Shown here: positions 12,780-24,841 of the stretch, piece by piece
Position numbering within the stretch: the first letter of the stretch is position 1
Layout: each line of letters starts with the position of its first letter
Assembly (NCBI GenBank): GCA_963555705.1
Contig: OY743172.1
Span: 22,815,446-22,879,445 of the forward strand
Length of the DNA: 64,000 bases
Source of the DNA: Ligustrum vulgare
Lineage: Eukaryota; Streptophyta; Magnoliopsida; Lamiales; Oleaceae
Direction of reading: 5' to 3'
Made by a program: the position numbers and the translations under genes
Notes under the pieces: generated by a model
Databases searched by the model: none
Seen by the model: the letters and a program-made list of their open reading frames with translations, nothing else
What the model was told of the DNA's origin: nothing

Positions 12780-13260
12780 ATAATAAAGTATAAATAGATT
12801 TTTTATGTTTTTTGATAAAATATTCGGTTAAAAAGTGAAAAGAAAATGTATTTGTGATTTAAAAAGTGATTTGAAAAATTATTATTAAAAAATCTTGCTT
12901 TAAAACATGTTTGTCAAATTGAGGAAAGAAAAAAAAATGTGCGAAAAAAAAAAAAAAAAATTTAACAACAAACATTTCCTCTCCACTTTTTAGCCACCTT
13001 TTGGTGGCTTGTATTTGGATTATAAACAATTTTTTGTTCAAATCTCGAGACAAATAAATGGTTAAAAATTGGAGAGAGAAAAGATGTGTGGTTAAAATTT
13101 TTTATTGAAAATTGAAATGATTATAAACCACATAATTTTTTCAAATCACTTTTTAACCACATTTTTCTCTCTCCAGTTTTCAATCACTATTTTTTACATT
13201 AAAATTATAAATAAATCAGTTTATAAATCAAACAGTGTTACCAAACGGAGGAAATATTTT
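12780..13260. repeat. copies of a dispersed 'gtttggtaac' AT-rich repeat
   Basis: A module with phrases close to 'aaaattggagagagaaaa', 'gtgtggttaaaaagtg' and 'tttataaatcaaacagtg', ending in 'accaaacggagg', occurs here in both orientations. Further copies or fragments are near 9597, 13735, 14466-14790, 30160, 31000, 31320, 32364-32660, 32890, 33270, 48770, 52750 and 55965. It behaves like an abundant MITE family; no single copy has clear ends. Confidence 0.55.
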
Positions 13261-13870
13261 CAAAAATCATTTCAAAAATCATTTCCTGTCACATTTTACC
13301 AAGAAAATAATCTATACACAAACTAAAAAAAAATCTAAAAAAATATGAATAAAAAGACAGAAAAAAGTTAATTCCGTTTGTTAAAAGTTTTGTATTTAAA
13401 AATATTTTTTTATATTTTCTTAAAAATATGTTGTTGAAAAATGAAAATGATTAATTAAAAGTACTGGTGTCATCCCATCAATCAAATGGTGGCTGATTGA
13501 CCATTTGATTGAAGTGGCGGAACGTTTATCTAGAGAAAAAAAAAATCGAAGATGAACCGTAAAAGGCGAGGGCTCGTGGAGCAAGATTTTTTCATTTTAA
13601 TATATATAGTATAGATTTGGCAAAATAAATTTTTTTTTTTTTTTTTGAACCGTGCTACATGTACCCTTTTTTGTACACCCCCTCACAAGGTGTACACAAA
13701 AAGTTTAATTCTTTTTTTTATGTTTTTTATGCAAATATGTGATTGAAAAGTGGAGAGAAAAATATGTGTAGTGAAAAAGTGATTTAAAAAATTGTGTAAA
13801 AAAAACATTTTTTAAACAAAGAAAAATATCTTTGCCGAACAAGTACAAAGGAACCGGAAATGATGATCAA
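13261..13870. other. intergenic AT-rich DNA
   Basis: No gene. A perfect 12-bp hairpin (arms 13479-13490 and 13500-13511, 9-nt loop) and a T run near 13628-13645 are the only structured parts. Confidence 0.5.
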
Positions 13871-13885
13871 AAAGGTGACTGAATT

Positions 13886-14115
13886 GGCATACCTTAGTTG
13901 ATAAAGATTGAAATGATGTAATGTCTGTCATGCTGACAACTACAGGATGATGGTTCGAATCCTGACAAATATTTTAGATTTGGCATCCTTATGGTAGAAA
14001 TCAGTTGGCGGGCTTCAAATCCTAACTAACTGAGACACATCGAGCGTTTACTTCATCCACAAGGCTCTAGGGGCGACACAGTAAGATCGTCAAAATTGCG
14101 ATTCGACCTTTTTTT
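13886..14115 (+). mobile_element. tRNA-derived SINE with T-tail
   Basis: A pol III B-box, GGTTCGAATCC, lies at 13952-13962, with an A-box-like 'tagttgataaag' about 57 bp upstream. The 3' end is a short T run. Flanking 15-bp direct repeats match at 14 of 15 positions (aaaggtgaYtgaatt at 13871-13885 and 14116-14130). Box spacing, size of 230 bp, T-tail and TSD together fit an Au-type plant SINE. Confidence 0.7.
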
Positions 14116-14130
14116 AAAGGTGATTGAATT

Positions 14131-15033
14131 TATGTAAATTGTTAATTTTGATATTGATGAGATCGATGAAATGATGAATGATTATTGCAACTTTCGATAA
14201 AAATTAAATCATCCAGAGTTGGGTGAGAAGTGATACTTGATTCAATCATTCATGAATCTTGTTTAGCGGAAAAAAGAAAATGAGAAATAATTAAAATAAA
14301 AATAAGATAATCTATGGTTCTTATTCCGAGATTTAGATAGATAGATTAGAAAAAAGAACAAAATTGATCAGTTCTAGATTCCAAGAATCGGAAACATAAA
14401 TATATACTCATAATTAAAATGAACCGATCGATTAGTTCGGATCTAATTTTATTCTAGATAGTTTAGCTTCCCTTTGGTAAATGTATTATTTTTTATTTAT
14501 AAATCAATTTATAAATTATAAAATTTCTCAAATCACTTTTTAATCACACGTTTTTTTCTATTCAATTTTTAACCACTATTTTTTACCTCAAAATTTTAAA
14601 TAAACCAATTTATGAACCAAACAGTGTTTATAAACAGGTTTATAAACAAGAAACATTTTTATAAACAACACAAATTTTTAAACCACCTTTTAACCACATA
14701 TATTATCTCTCTTCAATTTTTAACAATTATTTTTCACCTCAAAATTATAAATAAACAAATTTATAAATCAAACAGTGATACCAAACAGATGCAATTTTCC
14801 CCACTCAAATCTATGTGTTATATTATTTTTCACTTGGATTTTTTTATGTTAAACAACTGTAAATATTGTGCATCTTTTTTTCCTTTTTTTGAAAGTAAAT
14901 AGTGTGCATCTTTATCACTTGGACGGTTGCTAAAAGACATTATATACATGAAGTAATTAAAGATAAGATCAAGAAAAGACACTTCAAGATTACAACTTGA
15001 AAATTGGAATCACAACTTTTCAATAATGTTAAC
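14131..15033. other. intergenic AT-rich DNA with dispersed-repeat copies
   Basis: Two partial copies of the 'gtttggtaac' repeat lie at 14466-14790. No coding region supported. Confidence 0.5.
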
Positions 15034-15714
15034 AAAGATCAAGCTTAAAAGGGGGGTTCCTTTGTATAATGGTGTAAGAGGACCTTTCTTTATGATGATC
15101 ACATTCAGATGATCACGAATCGAATTTTTGATTAGGCATCACGCTTGCTTTCACATGGAGGAAGCATTACTTTGATTAGATCAATCTTTGGCTCTCTCCA
15201 ATTATATTTTCTTCAGATCCTGCAGCCTCTCAAAGCTATACTGAAGAATATTAAGAGCATTTTCGTACGGTTCCTTTGGGATTCCAAAGATCACGCACAT
15301 TGATTACACTGGCGTAGAAGGAAGAATTTATACCTTCCTACCGATGAGGGTGGACTTGGCTTCAGACGATTGGAGGATACATTGGATGCTTTCTCAATGA
15401 AGCTTTGGTGGTCTTTTCGGTCTCAGAGATCTCTTTAGGCTCAGTTTTTACTTAACAAATATTGCAAGGGGACACACCCTTCAATTACTGGTATCCCACA
15501 TTCAGCCTCTCCAGTTTGGAAGAGACTGAAGAGGACGGGATCACGGGGCTGAGTCACACATTGCATAGCATCTTAGAATTGGATAGATATTATTTCGGTA
15601 CAACTATTGGATGGGGGACACTACATTGGCTGCGTTCTTTCAGATCTCCAAATCGGAGAGGCTGCGAGACTTCTACGAGGGCACTGGATGAGATTTAATA
15701 GACTCCTTTCAGAT

Positions 15715-16028
15715 CAGTGTTCTAAAACGCGCGCACTGTACGCACCTCTCACGCGTCGTCTTGTCGAAAAGCGCGAAAAAAACGTTTTTAAAAATTTTAT
15801 CTAAAAAACGAGCGCGAAGCGTGCACAAAGTGTGTCGAAGTGCGCTTAAGTACATCCGAAGAGCGATCAGGCTTTTTTTTTTTTCCTTTTTTTTTTTTAC
15901 TTGTTCAAGTATGGGTAAATTTTAAATCAAATACATAGAAATTGAAAAACGCTTTTTAACGCTTACTCTCGCTTAAACTTCAAAAGCTTGACTCTCGAGC
16001 TCCACGTTTCACGCTTTTTAGAACACTG
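15715..16028. mobile_element. hAT-type MITE in the LINE
   Basis: Inverted termini CAGTGTTCTAAAA (left) and TTTTTAGAACACTG (right). 8-bp flanks tttcagat (15707-15714) and cttcagat (16029-16036) match at 7 of 8. The interior is rich in 'gcgcgaa'/'aagcgtg' words in both orientations. Confidence 0.75.
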
Positions 16029-19000
16029 CTTCAGATAGTAGATTCTCTACCAGGTATGCTTGTTAGTTGGTTCGGGCAGTACATCAGTCACATGATTCTT
16101 ATCGGTGATTGTAGACAACTACTCTTCCCGTAAATGTTTCTTTCTTTAGTTGGAGACTTTGTGTAACACCCCCAGTTTAAAAATCTTAAACCTAGGAGTG
16201 TTAATTTTTCTTTACTTAAATTTGGAAACAAATCATTTAAAACTTCAAAATTTTCATTTTCTATTATAAAATTCTACAGAAATTTCGGCAAAGTCTCCTC
16301 CATAAATTGGACTTAACCTACCTATAAAGAGACATCATAACCATTTTACATATACAAATCTCAACTTATTCAATATTCAACATTCAACCATAATTCTATT
16401 TCAAACTCCCACATCACCACACTATTCCCAAAATCATTCACAAACTCCTCAACACAAAATTTTATATCGATAAGCTTCAATTAAGTGAAATAAGTGATAA
16501 TATAAACAATATTAGAAACGTCATAACTTATTTAAACTAATTCCAACAAAAACAATTTAAAGAATGAACGATTAAAGAATAACCAATGAAACCTTATAAA
16601 AATCCGTAAGTAAATTTTTAAAAAATAAAACTACGAGTACTGTCTGAGTCTTCCACCAAATACTCTCCTCGTATCATCTAGCTTTCATCACCCAAAATAT
16701 TGGAGAGGGATTGGGGTGAACTAAAGCTCAGTAAGAAACTTCATGCAAGTGATGCATGCTTATGAAGTGAAATACTTTAAAAATTCGAAATATTTATTCC
16801 CATTTACTTTACTTTTCAGAACTTTCAAACTTTCACTTAATATTTCTAAACTTTTACTTCATATTCATCATGAGCTCACTTGATGTATCTTCTAGTCAAT
16901 CGGAGAGTAGTGGACAATTCTTATTTCGAACCAGGTTAACATTCACATTTTCACCTCAAAGCTGTTTAACAGTTCACCGTAAATTGGTTGAAAGTTTCGT
17001 CGCAAAGCGACTTAATTCTGGTACGTCGGTCTCCCGCTCCACATTTCTCATTCACTTCTTTCATGACGTATGAGTACACTCATTATCTTTCTTAAAACAT
17101 GGGATACATATCTTTTGAGAAAACTTTCACTTTTTCATATTTTTCATTTAAAAACATTTGACTTCCAAATTCGATGTCAATGCATGCTTGATGATGTAAT
17201 GACATGATAACGTGCATTCTTGAATACTTTCTTAAATGAACATGTACTTATATAAAGTAACGAAAGCTTCAAAAGCAGGTAAATTTCGTAACACTCACTT
17301 AAACACATAAATTCTGCATTAACTTTCAACTTTACAAAAAATAGGGAAAGTTTACTTATATGACGTCCTTAGGATTTACCGTTATCTGAATTTACAAGTG
17401 GAGGAGCCTCGGCTGCCCGTGACGTCAATGTACTAAAATCCTAGTTGTATCCATTCATTTAATAAAATATACTTTTAGTTCAAAAATCACATTTCAAACT
17501 CCTAAATGAGATTGAGACTTTCATGTGACTTACAATTCAACCCAAATGGGATCTTCAGCTATGTCAAATACAGACCATACTACATTCGGAATAAGAGATT
17601 AACTTCAACGGCAAAATTGAAATCTAACTTATCAAATTACACAAAGGTCAAAGCTATGGAATATACATCACAACTTAAATTTCACAAAGACAATTCCAAT
17701 TAGCATTCTAACTATTCATAAATTTGAAAATCACAATTTATTCAAACTTTATCCGAATAGTTAATTAAACTACAAATTTCATAAATTTTTGAAAGTCTGA
17801 AAATAATAACTATAAGTAAAAAAATATACACTAAAATAGAATTAAAACCACCTCTTTACTTGAAATTCTAAATTAGTATACACATTTACATAATTTACTC
17901 CAAACTTTGAAATTATAAAGATAACTCCAAATTAACTAATCGAAATCAATTAGCAGTTAAACTAATTAAAATTAAATTTCGTAAATCCGAAAATACATTA
18001 CAACTCCAATATAGCTAGAAATTTAACTAAACTAATTAATTCTATAAATCCATAAATCTGAAAAGTGTACACACACATACACGTACAGATATTTATATAT
18101 TGCCCCAAATCTGAATTTAATAGTTTAAAATTCGAAATTTAACTAAAACCCAATCTGAAAAATCTGAAATCTTCATATAAATACATACATTTGGGAGGAG
18201 TGGTTACCGCGGTAATGGCCAAGGTGGTGGTCGTTGGTGTGGGTGAAAGGAACCGAGAAAGTAAAGGGCGGTTTGGTTTTGTGTGTGAAGCGAGAGAGGG
18301 CAGGTGAGAGATGCAGAGAGAGACGGGTTGAAGAGAGAGAAATCAGGGTTGAAGAGAGACTGAGGGTGAGGTTTGATTTAGGGGTAGGTTTAGGTATAAA
18401 CTTTTGGTAATTTGCAAATCAATCCCCAACTCTCATGAACTCGTAATTTAAGTCCATAGCTGTAGCGCCCCGAGTTCTAAATACCCGGTTCACCACGTCA
18501 TCGTCTGGTCTAACCTTTAAAATAATATTTTAGTGGAAGAAATAGCTGAAATTCATTTTTGGCAACGTTAAATAAAACTCCAATGGTCGATAACATTTGA
18601 AAACATTTATGAAACAATTCAAAATAATGAATTGAACCATTAATAATACAAAACATTTGACAATGCCATAATTTCTCAAATAATTGAAAATTTCAAAAAT
18701 ATTCAAAGTTTAGAAATACGGATCATCAAAATAAGATTTTCGATTATTTAATGACTATTGCCACCATCGTCCATCACTTGTCACCATCTCTGAAATCTGC
18801 AAATATTGTTAAAATAGGAATGAGCATTTCACATAAATACTCAGTAGACTCATCGCCAATTAATTAATCTACATTATAATTGAACACATAAACTCAGGCT
18901 CTTTAGAAATCATAGGGTGTGGGTAGTCTCTTCTCGTGCATTAAAGCACATGGCTTCTCTTTGAAACATCATAAGCTCTTTAAAATTATCGAGTGTGGGT

Positions 19001-19297
19001 AGTCTCGTCTCGTGTACTTAAAGCACATAAGTTATCCATAACATTATCATTTATCTTGCAAGATATTCTCTTCTTTCTCATGCATAAAAGTATATAAGTT
19101 ATGACAAACATAGCAACATAAATATTTGATAAGAAATATATTCTCGTCTCATTTCATGAAATAAATTGCACATAAGTCATATAACATACACATTCACATG
19201 CAATCATAATTAAAATCAATTAATAGGAGCGAGTTTACCTTAAACTTAACGAGTGCAAAATCGAGCGGGAAATGATTTCGATCTTCTAAATCTCAGC

Positions 19298-19474
19298 TAG
19301 GGGTGGACAAAATAACCGAACCAGACCAGACCAAACCAGAACCAAACCAAACCAAGCGGTTTGATTCGATTCTACATAAAAAAAATAATGGTTTGGTTCT
19401 TAAAATCAAGAACCATTCGATTTTGGTTCTGGTTCCGGTTCTCTTTCCAGAACCAGAACCAGAACCAAGAACCA

Positions 19475-19514
<40 letters not shown>

Positions 19515-20298
19515 CAAATTAGTAGATATTCATCTCACCAAAAAATTAAAATCTAAAATTATAAATGTGAAATGTACAAAAATGTTATTTAACATACATT
19601 TTATCTCATTTCATATTAGACAAAGATTTTAAATCATAAATCTAAATTATAATTATAATTCGTTTTTTTTCTTTTCAATTATAAATACGCATTCAAACTG
19701 CTTTACTTACACTCCTATAACACAACAATCATTGCACTCCTTAATTACCATCAACGACAATGATGTTTATTTTTTAAAATTTATGTATATATAAACCTCG
19801 ACCCAATTCATCAATTCTCAAGAGTTAACCCAAACTCAAATTGCAAATTACATCCCTAACTCACACGGCACCACGGTAGAATGGGATTCAGAACTTCATC
19901 GTAATCTGTAACTATAAGTCTAAACTGTCTTTATGTTCGATTCTCTAAATTTCAACAGGTCGACGAACTTCCTTCAGACTAGTTTCTTCTTCTTTGACTT
20001 AGAATAACATGTTACTTTTTCTAAATCTTTATTTTGTTAACTAAAAATTTCATTTTCTATTTAGTAATGATGTAGATGGATTCTAATGAAGAAACGGATA
20101 TAAACAGGTTTTAATTTACATTTATTATTTAAAAATTCAAGTAATGGTCTCAGAACCAAACCAGACCAAACCAGAACCGAGCGGTTTGGTTCCATATCTT
20201 TGAAAAAACCAATTGGTTCCATTAGTAAAAAATCATCGGTTTACGGTTTGATTTGGTTCTTCTAGAACCAGAACCAAACCGAACCACGTCCACCCCTA
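19298..20298. mobile_element. non-autonomous hAT element with ggtttggt subterminal repeats
   Basis: Termini TAGGGGTGGAC / GTCCACCCCTA are perfect 11-bp inverted repeats. Perfect 8-bp TSD atctcagc at 19290-19297 and 20299-20306. Both ends are packed with 'aaccaga' and 'ggtttggtt' words in both orientations. A (TA)n run sits at about 19479-19512. No transposase. Confidence 0.85.
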
Positions 20299-21378
20299 AT
20301 CTCAGCACGCCTCGTCTAGCCAAATAGAAAAATAAGTTAAATTAGTCTTTCGAAAATTTAGTTTTAAAATAAGAAATAGAACTTTAGGGGTTAAATTGAA
20401 ATCTAATCATAGTTGAAATTAAAAAGATTTTGGGACTAAAATAGAATTTTTAAAACTAAAGGGACTAAAATAGACAACTTTCAAAACTTGTGGGTAGAAT
20501 GATAAGGTGTAAATATTTGGGACTGATTTGCGAAAATGACTTGAGATTCGGGATTGAAATAAACATTTTAGGAACTGAAGGGGCTAAAATAAATAATCAG
20601 CAAAGCTTGGTACTAGAATAAAATCATATTGGAAAGCTGGGGACTAGTGAGGCAAATTTCACAAAAAGTTAAAATATACAAAATATATACATATATTTCA
20701 CTCACTCTCTCTCTCTCTCTCTAGAGAGAGAGAGAGGAGTACTCGGCGATGGGTTTTGCCGAGTTCAACTGCCGACCGAGAAGCCGGCGACAGCGCCACT
20801 GTCGTGTGGTGGCGCAGGTGCGGGGTAGAGAGGCTGTGGGCTCGACTTTGGTTGTCAAAAACAGGGTGAAACCGAGGCTCAAAGCTTGAAACTTGGGCTG
20901 CGATTTCAGGTGGTAAATCCGACGACACTCCGGTCGAATGTGCCTGGGGATGAGGTAAGTGTTGGGTTAACTTTTACTCTTGGTTTTGGGTTGATTGGAT
21001 ATTGTCAGTGTTGGGTTTTTGGTGTGTTGGTGGCGGTCTATTGGCGGTGAGTTGGAGGTGGCGTTGGTTGGGGTCAGTTTTGTGTGGTGTTGAAGATGGC
21101 GATGGTGGGCCACGATGAGGCAGTGAAGGTGGTGGCTTGACTGGTGTTGTGCAATAGGCGTGATTTGCAGTTGGCTTCGGCAATGGCAGCGTTGGTGGTC
21201 TTTGAAGCTTGTGAAATGGACGAAAATGGTGGTTGGGTATCAATTTCAGATTTATGGTACGTCCTTGCAGTGGAGTTTGACCGAATAGTTGGTTATGTGG
21301 AGGTGTAGCTATGGCATTTTGAGGATTGAGGTGAAGGAGTGATTGAAGAAGTTTGAGTTTGCTGTGAATAATGTTGGC

Positions 21379-21895
21379 TAGGAATGGCAATGGGTCGAGT
21401 TCGGGTCGGGACCGGCCCGCCTCGAACCCGAAATGGCAAAACCTCGCCCCGACCCTACCCGCCCTGCGACTGTTCGAGGGTCGGGTCGGGTCGGGTAGCT
21501 AGTCGAGGCGGGGCGACATCCCGCCCCGCCAAATGACCCGAAATTAAAATTAATTTTTTTTTTGGTAATAAAATTTTAGGTGAAAAACTTAGGAGTCGAA
21601 CTAGTTAGAGTTTTTAAGTTTAAATTTTAAACATAATATGTATATTTGAAGGGAAAAAAAATCAATAAACAACATAATGGTATAGTGATTATGTAATCTC
21701 ATACCCTTAAATCCCACAAAGGTTCAATTCTTCTAAACCTCATTAAATTTATTTTTAGTTTCTCATCCAAAAAAAAAAAAATCTCGGGTCACGGGTCGGG
21801 GCGGGTCCGCCCCGAACCCTCCCCGCAGACCCGACGGGGCGGGTAATTTTCGGGGCAAGTCGTTTCGGGTCCTTCGGGTTTTTTTTCCATCCCTA
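21379..21895. mobile_element. non-autonomous hAT element with cgggtcggg subterminal repeats
   Basis: Termini TAGGAATGG / CCATCCCTA. Perfect 8-bp TSD atgttggc at 21371-21378 and 21896-21903. GC-rich ends repeat 'cgggtcggg' and 'cccgcc' words; the AT-rich middle contains tRNA-like 'tggtatagtg' and 'ggttcaattc' words. Confidence 0.85.
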
Positions 21896-23016
21896 ATGTT
21901 GGCCAAGGATTGAGGAATTCTTACCGTTGATAATCAGCTTGGGGTTGCTGGAATCAGAATTGTGGTTTGTGTCGTGGGAGAGTGTCTGATGATGCTGAGG
22001 AGTGGGTTGGTGTAGTGTGAGAGAATCTGATGGGGTAATGGGATTTGATATAGTTGGTGGAAGTTGATAATTTGGGCTTTAAAAATAGTTTGGAATTAAA
22101 GAAAATAAATAAATAAATAAAAATAATTTTAGAAACTCGAAATTTATTTAAAATTGAATTGAACTCGATTTCATATTTGGCTCGAAATTACTCGACTCAG
22201 CTAGACGAACACGTTTCGATTTAATGCAACTTACCACTCAAATAAAATAGAAATTTGCAAGTAACAATTAAAATAAACAATTAGACATAGAATTGTATGT
22301 GAATAATGTATAATCTTTCTAATTGGTACATTGATCGGGCCAAATTCAAGCCCTTCCACTGCAAAATAAATCAAACTTCAAACTACAATAATTATATTGA
22401 AATAATTTACAGTGACATTGATATAAACATTACGAAAAAATCAAGAAACACATAAATTGAAAGGCAATACTACTCTTTGACAGAGGCTTGTACCAGTTGA
22501 CATGATTATTCAGAGAAAGATTGACTGTCACTTAGCATCACGGTATCAGTGCTACGCACAAATAGAGACTATTACGCACATTTTTACAAGTACTATGATC
22601 TCAGATTAGGTATGGAGCCACTTTGGAGACATCTTTAAAGTGCCTATGATTCTGAGTGAGGATGTTCGACAGAGATTCCTGAGATGAGGATACTCTAGAA
22701 AGTATGTTAAACTGGGTCATATTCGTACCATCATTCTTCCATTGATATTTTGATTTTTATGAATTGAGAGGGATGACACAAAACACATGGGTATTCGGAT
22801 GGAGCTTCGAAGGGTTATTTGGAGGGTGTATCACATTATTTAATTTCTTCAAACTGGAAGACTCATCAGAAATCAGCACTGGTGTGAGGATAAAGCTATT
22901 GCCCATTATTTGGCATTAAACTTACTCTTTCTACCCCTTCACCCCTACCCTAGTCCTTTGGCGCGTTCTATTAGTGGGAGTCTACAAGTTCAACACTAAT
23001 GGATGCGTCAAGGATG

Positions 23017-24841
23017 TGATGCAAACCCCTTCGGTGCGTTGACCGAAAATTCCCACAACAATTTTAATACCAACCCAAGAAAGCTAATGTGGTAAATAAA
23101 TGGATAAACACCTTAACCCAAGTTTAATTCTAACCCAAAATTCAAGGATTAACAAACCCTAACCCAATGGGGGTCACTTAAACAAATTCCAAGGTGGGAA
23201 AATAAACAACAACACAAGAATAATAATACTCAAGTAAAGTTGATTAAATTCCAAGAAGATAACAAGATCAAAGAGGTTTAACCTTACCTCAAGAAGGGGG
23301 TCTTCAAGACTAGGGCTGTACAACGAAACCGTCAAACCGATATCAAACCGCAATTTCAAAACCGTTGGTTCGGATCCACGCGGACCCGTCAACGTTTCGG
23401 TTTTGACCCAAACCGAACCACTTTCAAATGGTTTGGTTTAGGTTTCATTTTTCAAAACCCGTTTCAAACCGTCAAACCGCTAAAAATTTACAATTAAAAT
23501 TTAATTTTTTAATTGCAAAAATACAAAAAAAAAATTATTGCTTTTATTTTCAATTTATATGAAGGGCACCTTGCTTTTTCTTTATTGTTAAGAAAGACAT
23601 TTTGCTAGTACTAAAAACTAAGTACTACCGGTGACTTTCTTACTTTATTTGTTTTTTATCGTATAATTTTTTTTGGTGGAGTATGCATAAACTTGCTCAT
23701 TATTTATTTTTTCTTGGTTATAATATTTGTCTTCTGTTAATTTAGCAAGTCATGACTTGAGTATTTATGGTTATCTAAGCAAAATTAGTTGTACTTGAGA
23801 TCTTTTATCATTAGCCGTAATTCATCAAACTCTAAATTCCTAAAGCATCATTCTTTCATCATGTAGTTCAGTAGTTTTGCTTGGAATACAGTATATTTGA
23901 GTTTAAGTTGTTTTGTTGTTAAATAATAGGAAAATCTAACTTGAGAATGGATTTTGTTATCTATTAGATTTTTTTGATATTATTGTGATAATTTGTTTCT
24001 GATCGTGCAGTTATATCTATTTTAGAAATTGTTTACCCATATATTTTAATTTTGTTAGTCTTATAACATCTATCCATAATGTCGTTGGGTTATTTGCAAT
24101 TAATTTTGATGTCTTAATTCAAAATTCTATTTCAATAATTATTTTAACTTGATTTACATATATTAGTTTAGTTTCGTTTGCAAACCGCACCAAATCGCAA
24201 AAAACGGTTTGGTTTGGTTTAGGAAATGAAATGGTTTGGTTTGGGTTGGAAAAACCTCAAACCGCTTTAAACGGTCTGGTTTGAAAAATTATCAAAAACC
24301 GCCCAAACCAAACCGTTTACACCCATATTCAAGACCTAGCTCTCAAGAGCAATTTTCTTAACATCCAAAGTTTTTTTTACAAATGAACAAGAAATGTGAA
24401 TATAATGTACAAAATAGAAAAAATGTGCATTTCGGTATTTAAAAGAAAAACCCCGTTTTTGTGGAAATTGCAAGAAAAATCCCGTTTTTTTGAAAAATGA
24501 AGTGTTTCGGTCGACCGAACTTATTCGGTCGATCACTGGGTCGACCGAAACTGGACTTTCGGTCGATCGCCACTCAGCCGAAAACGCCTGAGGCTGGAAC
24601 AAATTTTCTCTGCAGACTTTCGGTCGACCGGAATGATTTTCGGTCGACCGGAATGATTTTCGGTCGACCGAAATTGCATGATTCCAATTTCTTCTTCTTT
24701 TTGAGTCCAACTTGATTCTCGGCTTCTTTTCTTGATTTATTCACATTGTTTAGCCTCGAATCTTGAACCTCTTCAACTTCGGATCTCGTCATGGGTCCCA
24801 CGGGCACGTGCATCAAGGTTTGACTTTCCCGATTCTCATCA
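23017..24841 (-). repeat. 3' LTR of the Reina-like element (carries hAT insert)
   Basis: Matches the LTR at 28607 except for the insertion 23311-24327 and small indels. Contains at least five perfect TCGGTCGACCG(A/G) palindromes between about 24505 and 24675. Confidence 0.9.
23311..24327. mobile_element. non-autonomous hAT element with aaccgtcaaaccg repeats
   Basis: Termini TAGGGCTGTA / TACACCCATA. Perfect 8-bp TSD ttcaagac at 23303-23310 and 24328-24335. The sister LTR shows the unfilled site once, tttaagac at 28891-28898. Ends are dense in 'aaaccg' and 'cggtttggt'. Confidence 0.9.

Larger units (their letters stand above)
18461..22246 (-). mobile_element. Tekay-like LTR inserted in the preceding LTR
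   Basis: Starts TGTAGCGCCCCGAG. It shares with the solo LTR at 3744 the words 'catcgtctg/c', 'atactcagtagactc' and 'cgcctcgtctag', and a CT/GA microsatellite (about 20700-20735) followed by a GC-rich block. The right end is uncertain: the expected terminal TACA is missing and no TSD was found, so it is probably truncated near 22230-22246. Two hAT elements lie inside. Confidence 0.6.
16162..22474 (-). mobile_element. solo gypsy LTR, interrupted by another LTR
   Basis: Starts TGTAACACCCCCAG and ends GGCAATACTACT, where the last base appears changed from A. The 5-bp TSD CTTTG flanks both sides (16157-16161, 22475-22479). Joining the flanks restores LINE sequence. The LTR's own sequence is 16162-18460 plus about 22247-22474; the rest is a second LTR. 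A purine-rich block with 'gagagagg' words at 18290-18370 resembles the GA-rich blocks of the related LTRs. Confidence 0.7.

Noticed and set aside
19303..19632. 109-aa frame
   Set aside because: Runs through hAT subterminal repeats and a (TA)n tract; artefact of repeats.
21650..21760. Second SINE (tRNA-like A and B words)
   Set aside because: No TSD and it sits wholly inside the hAT element; similarity too short.
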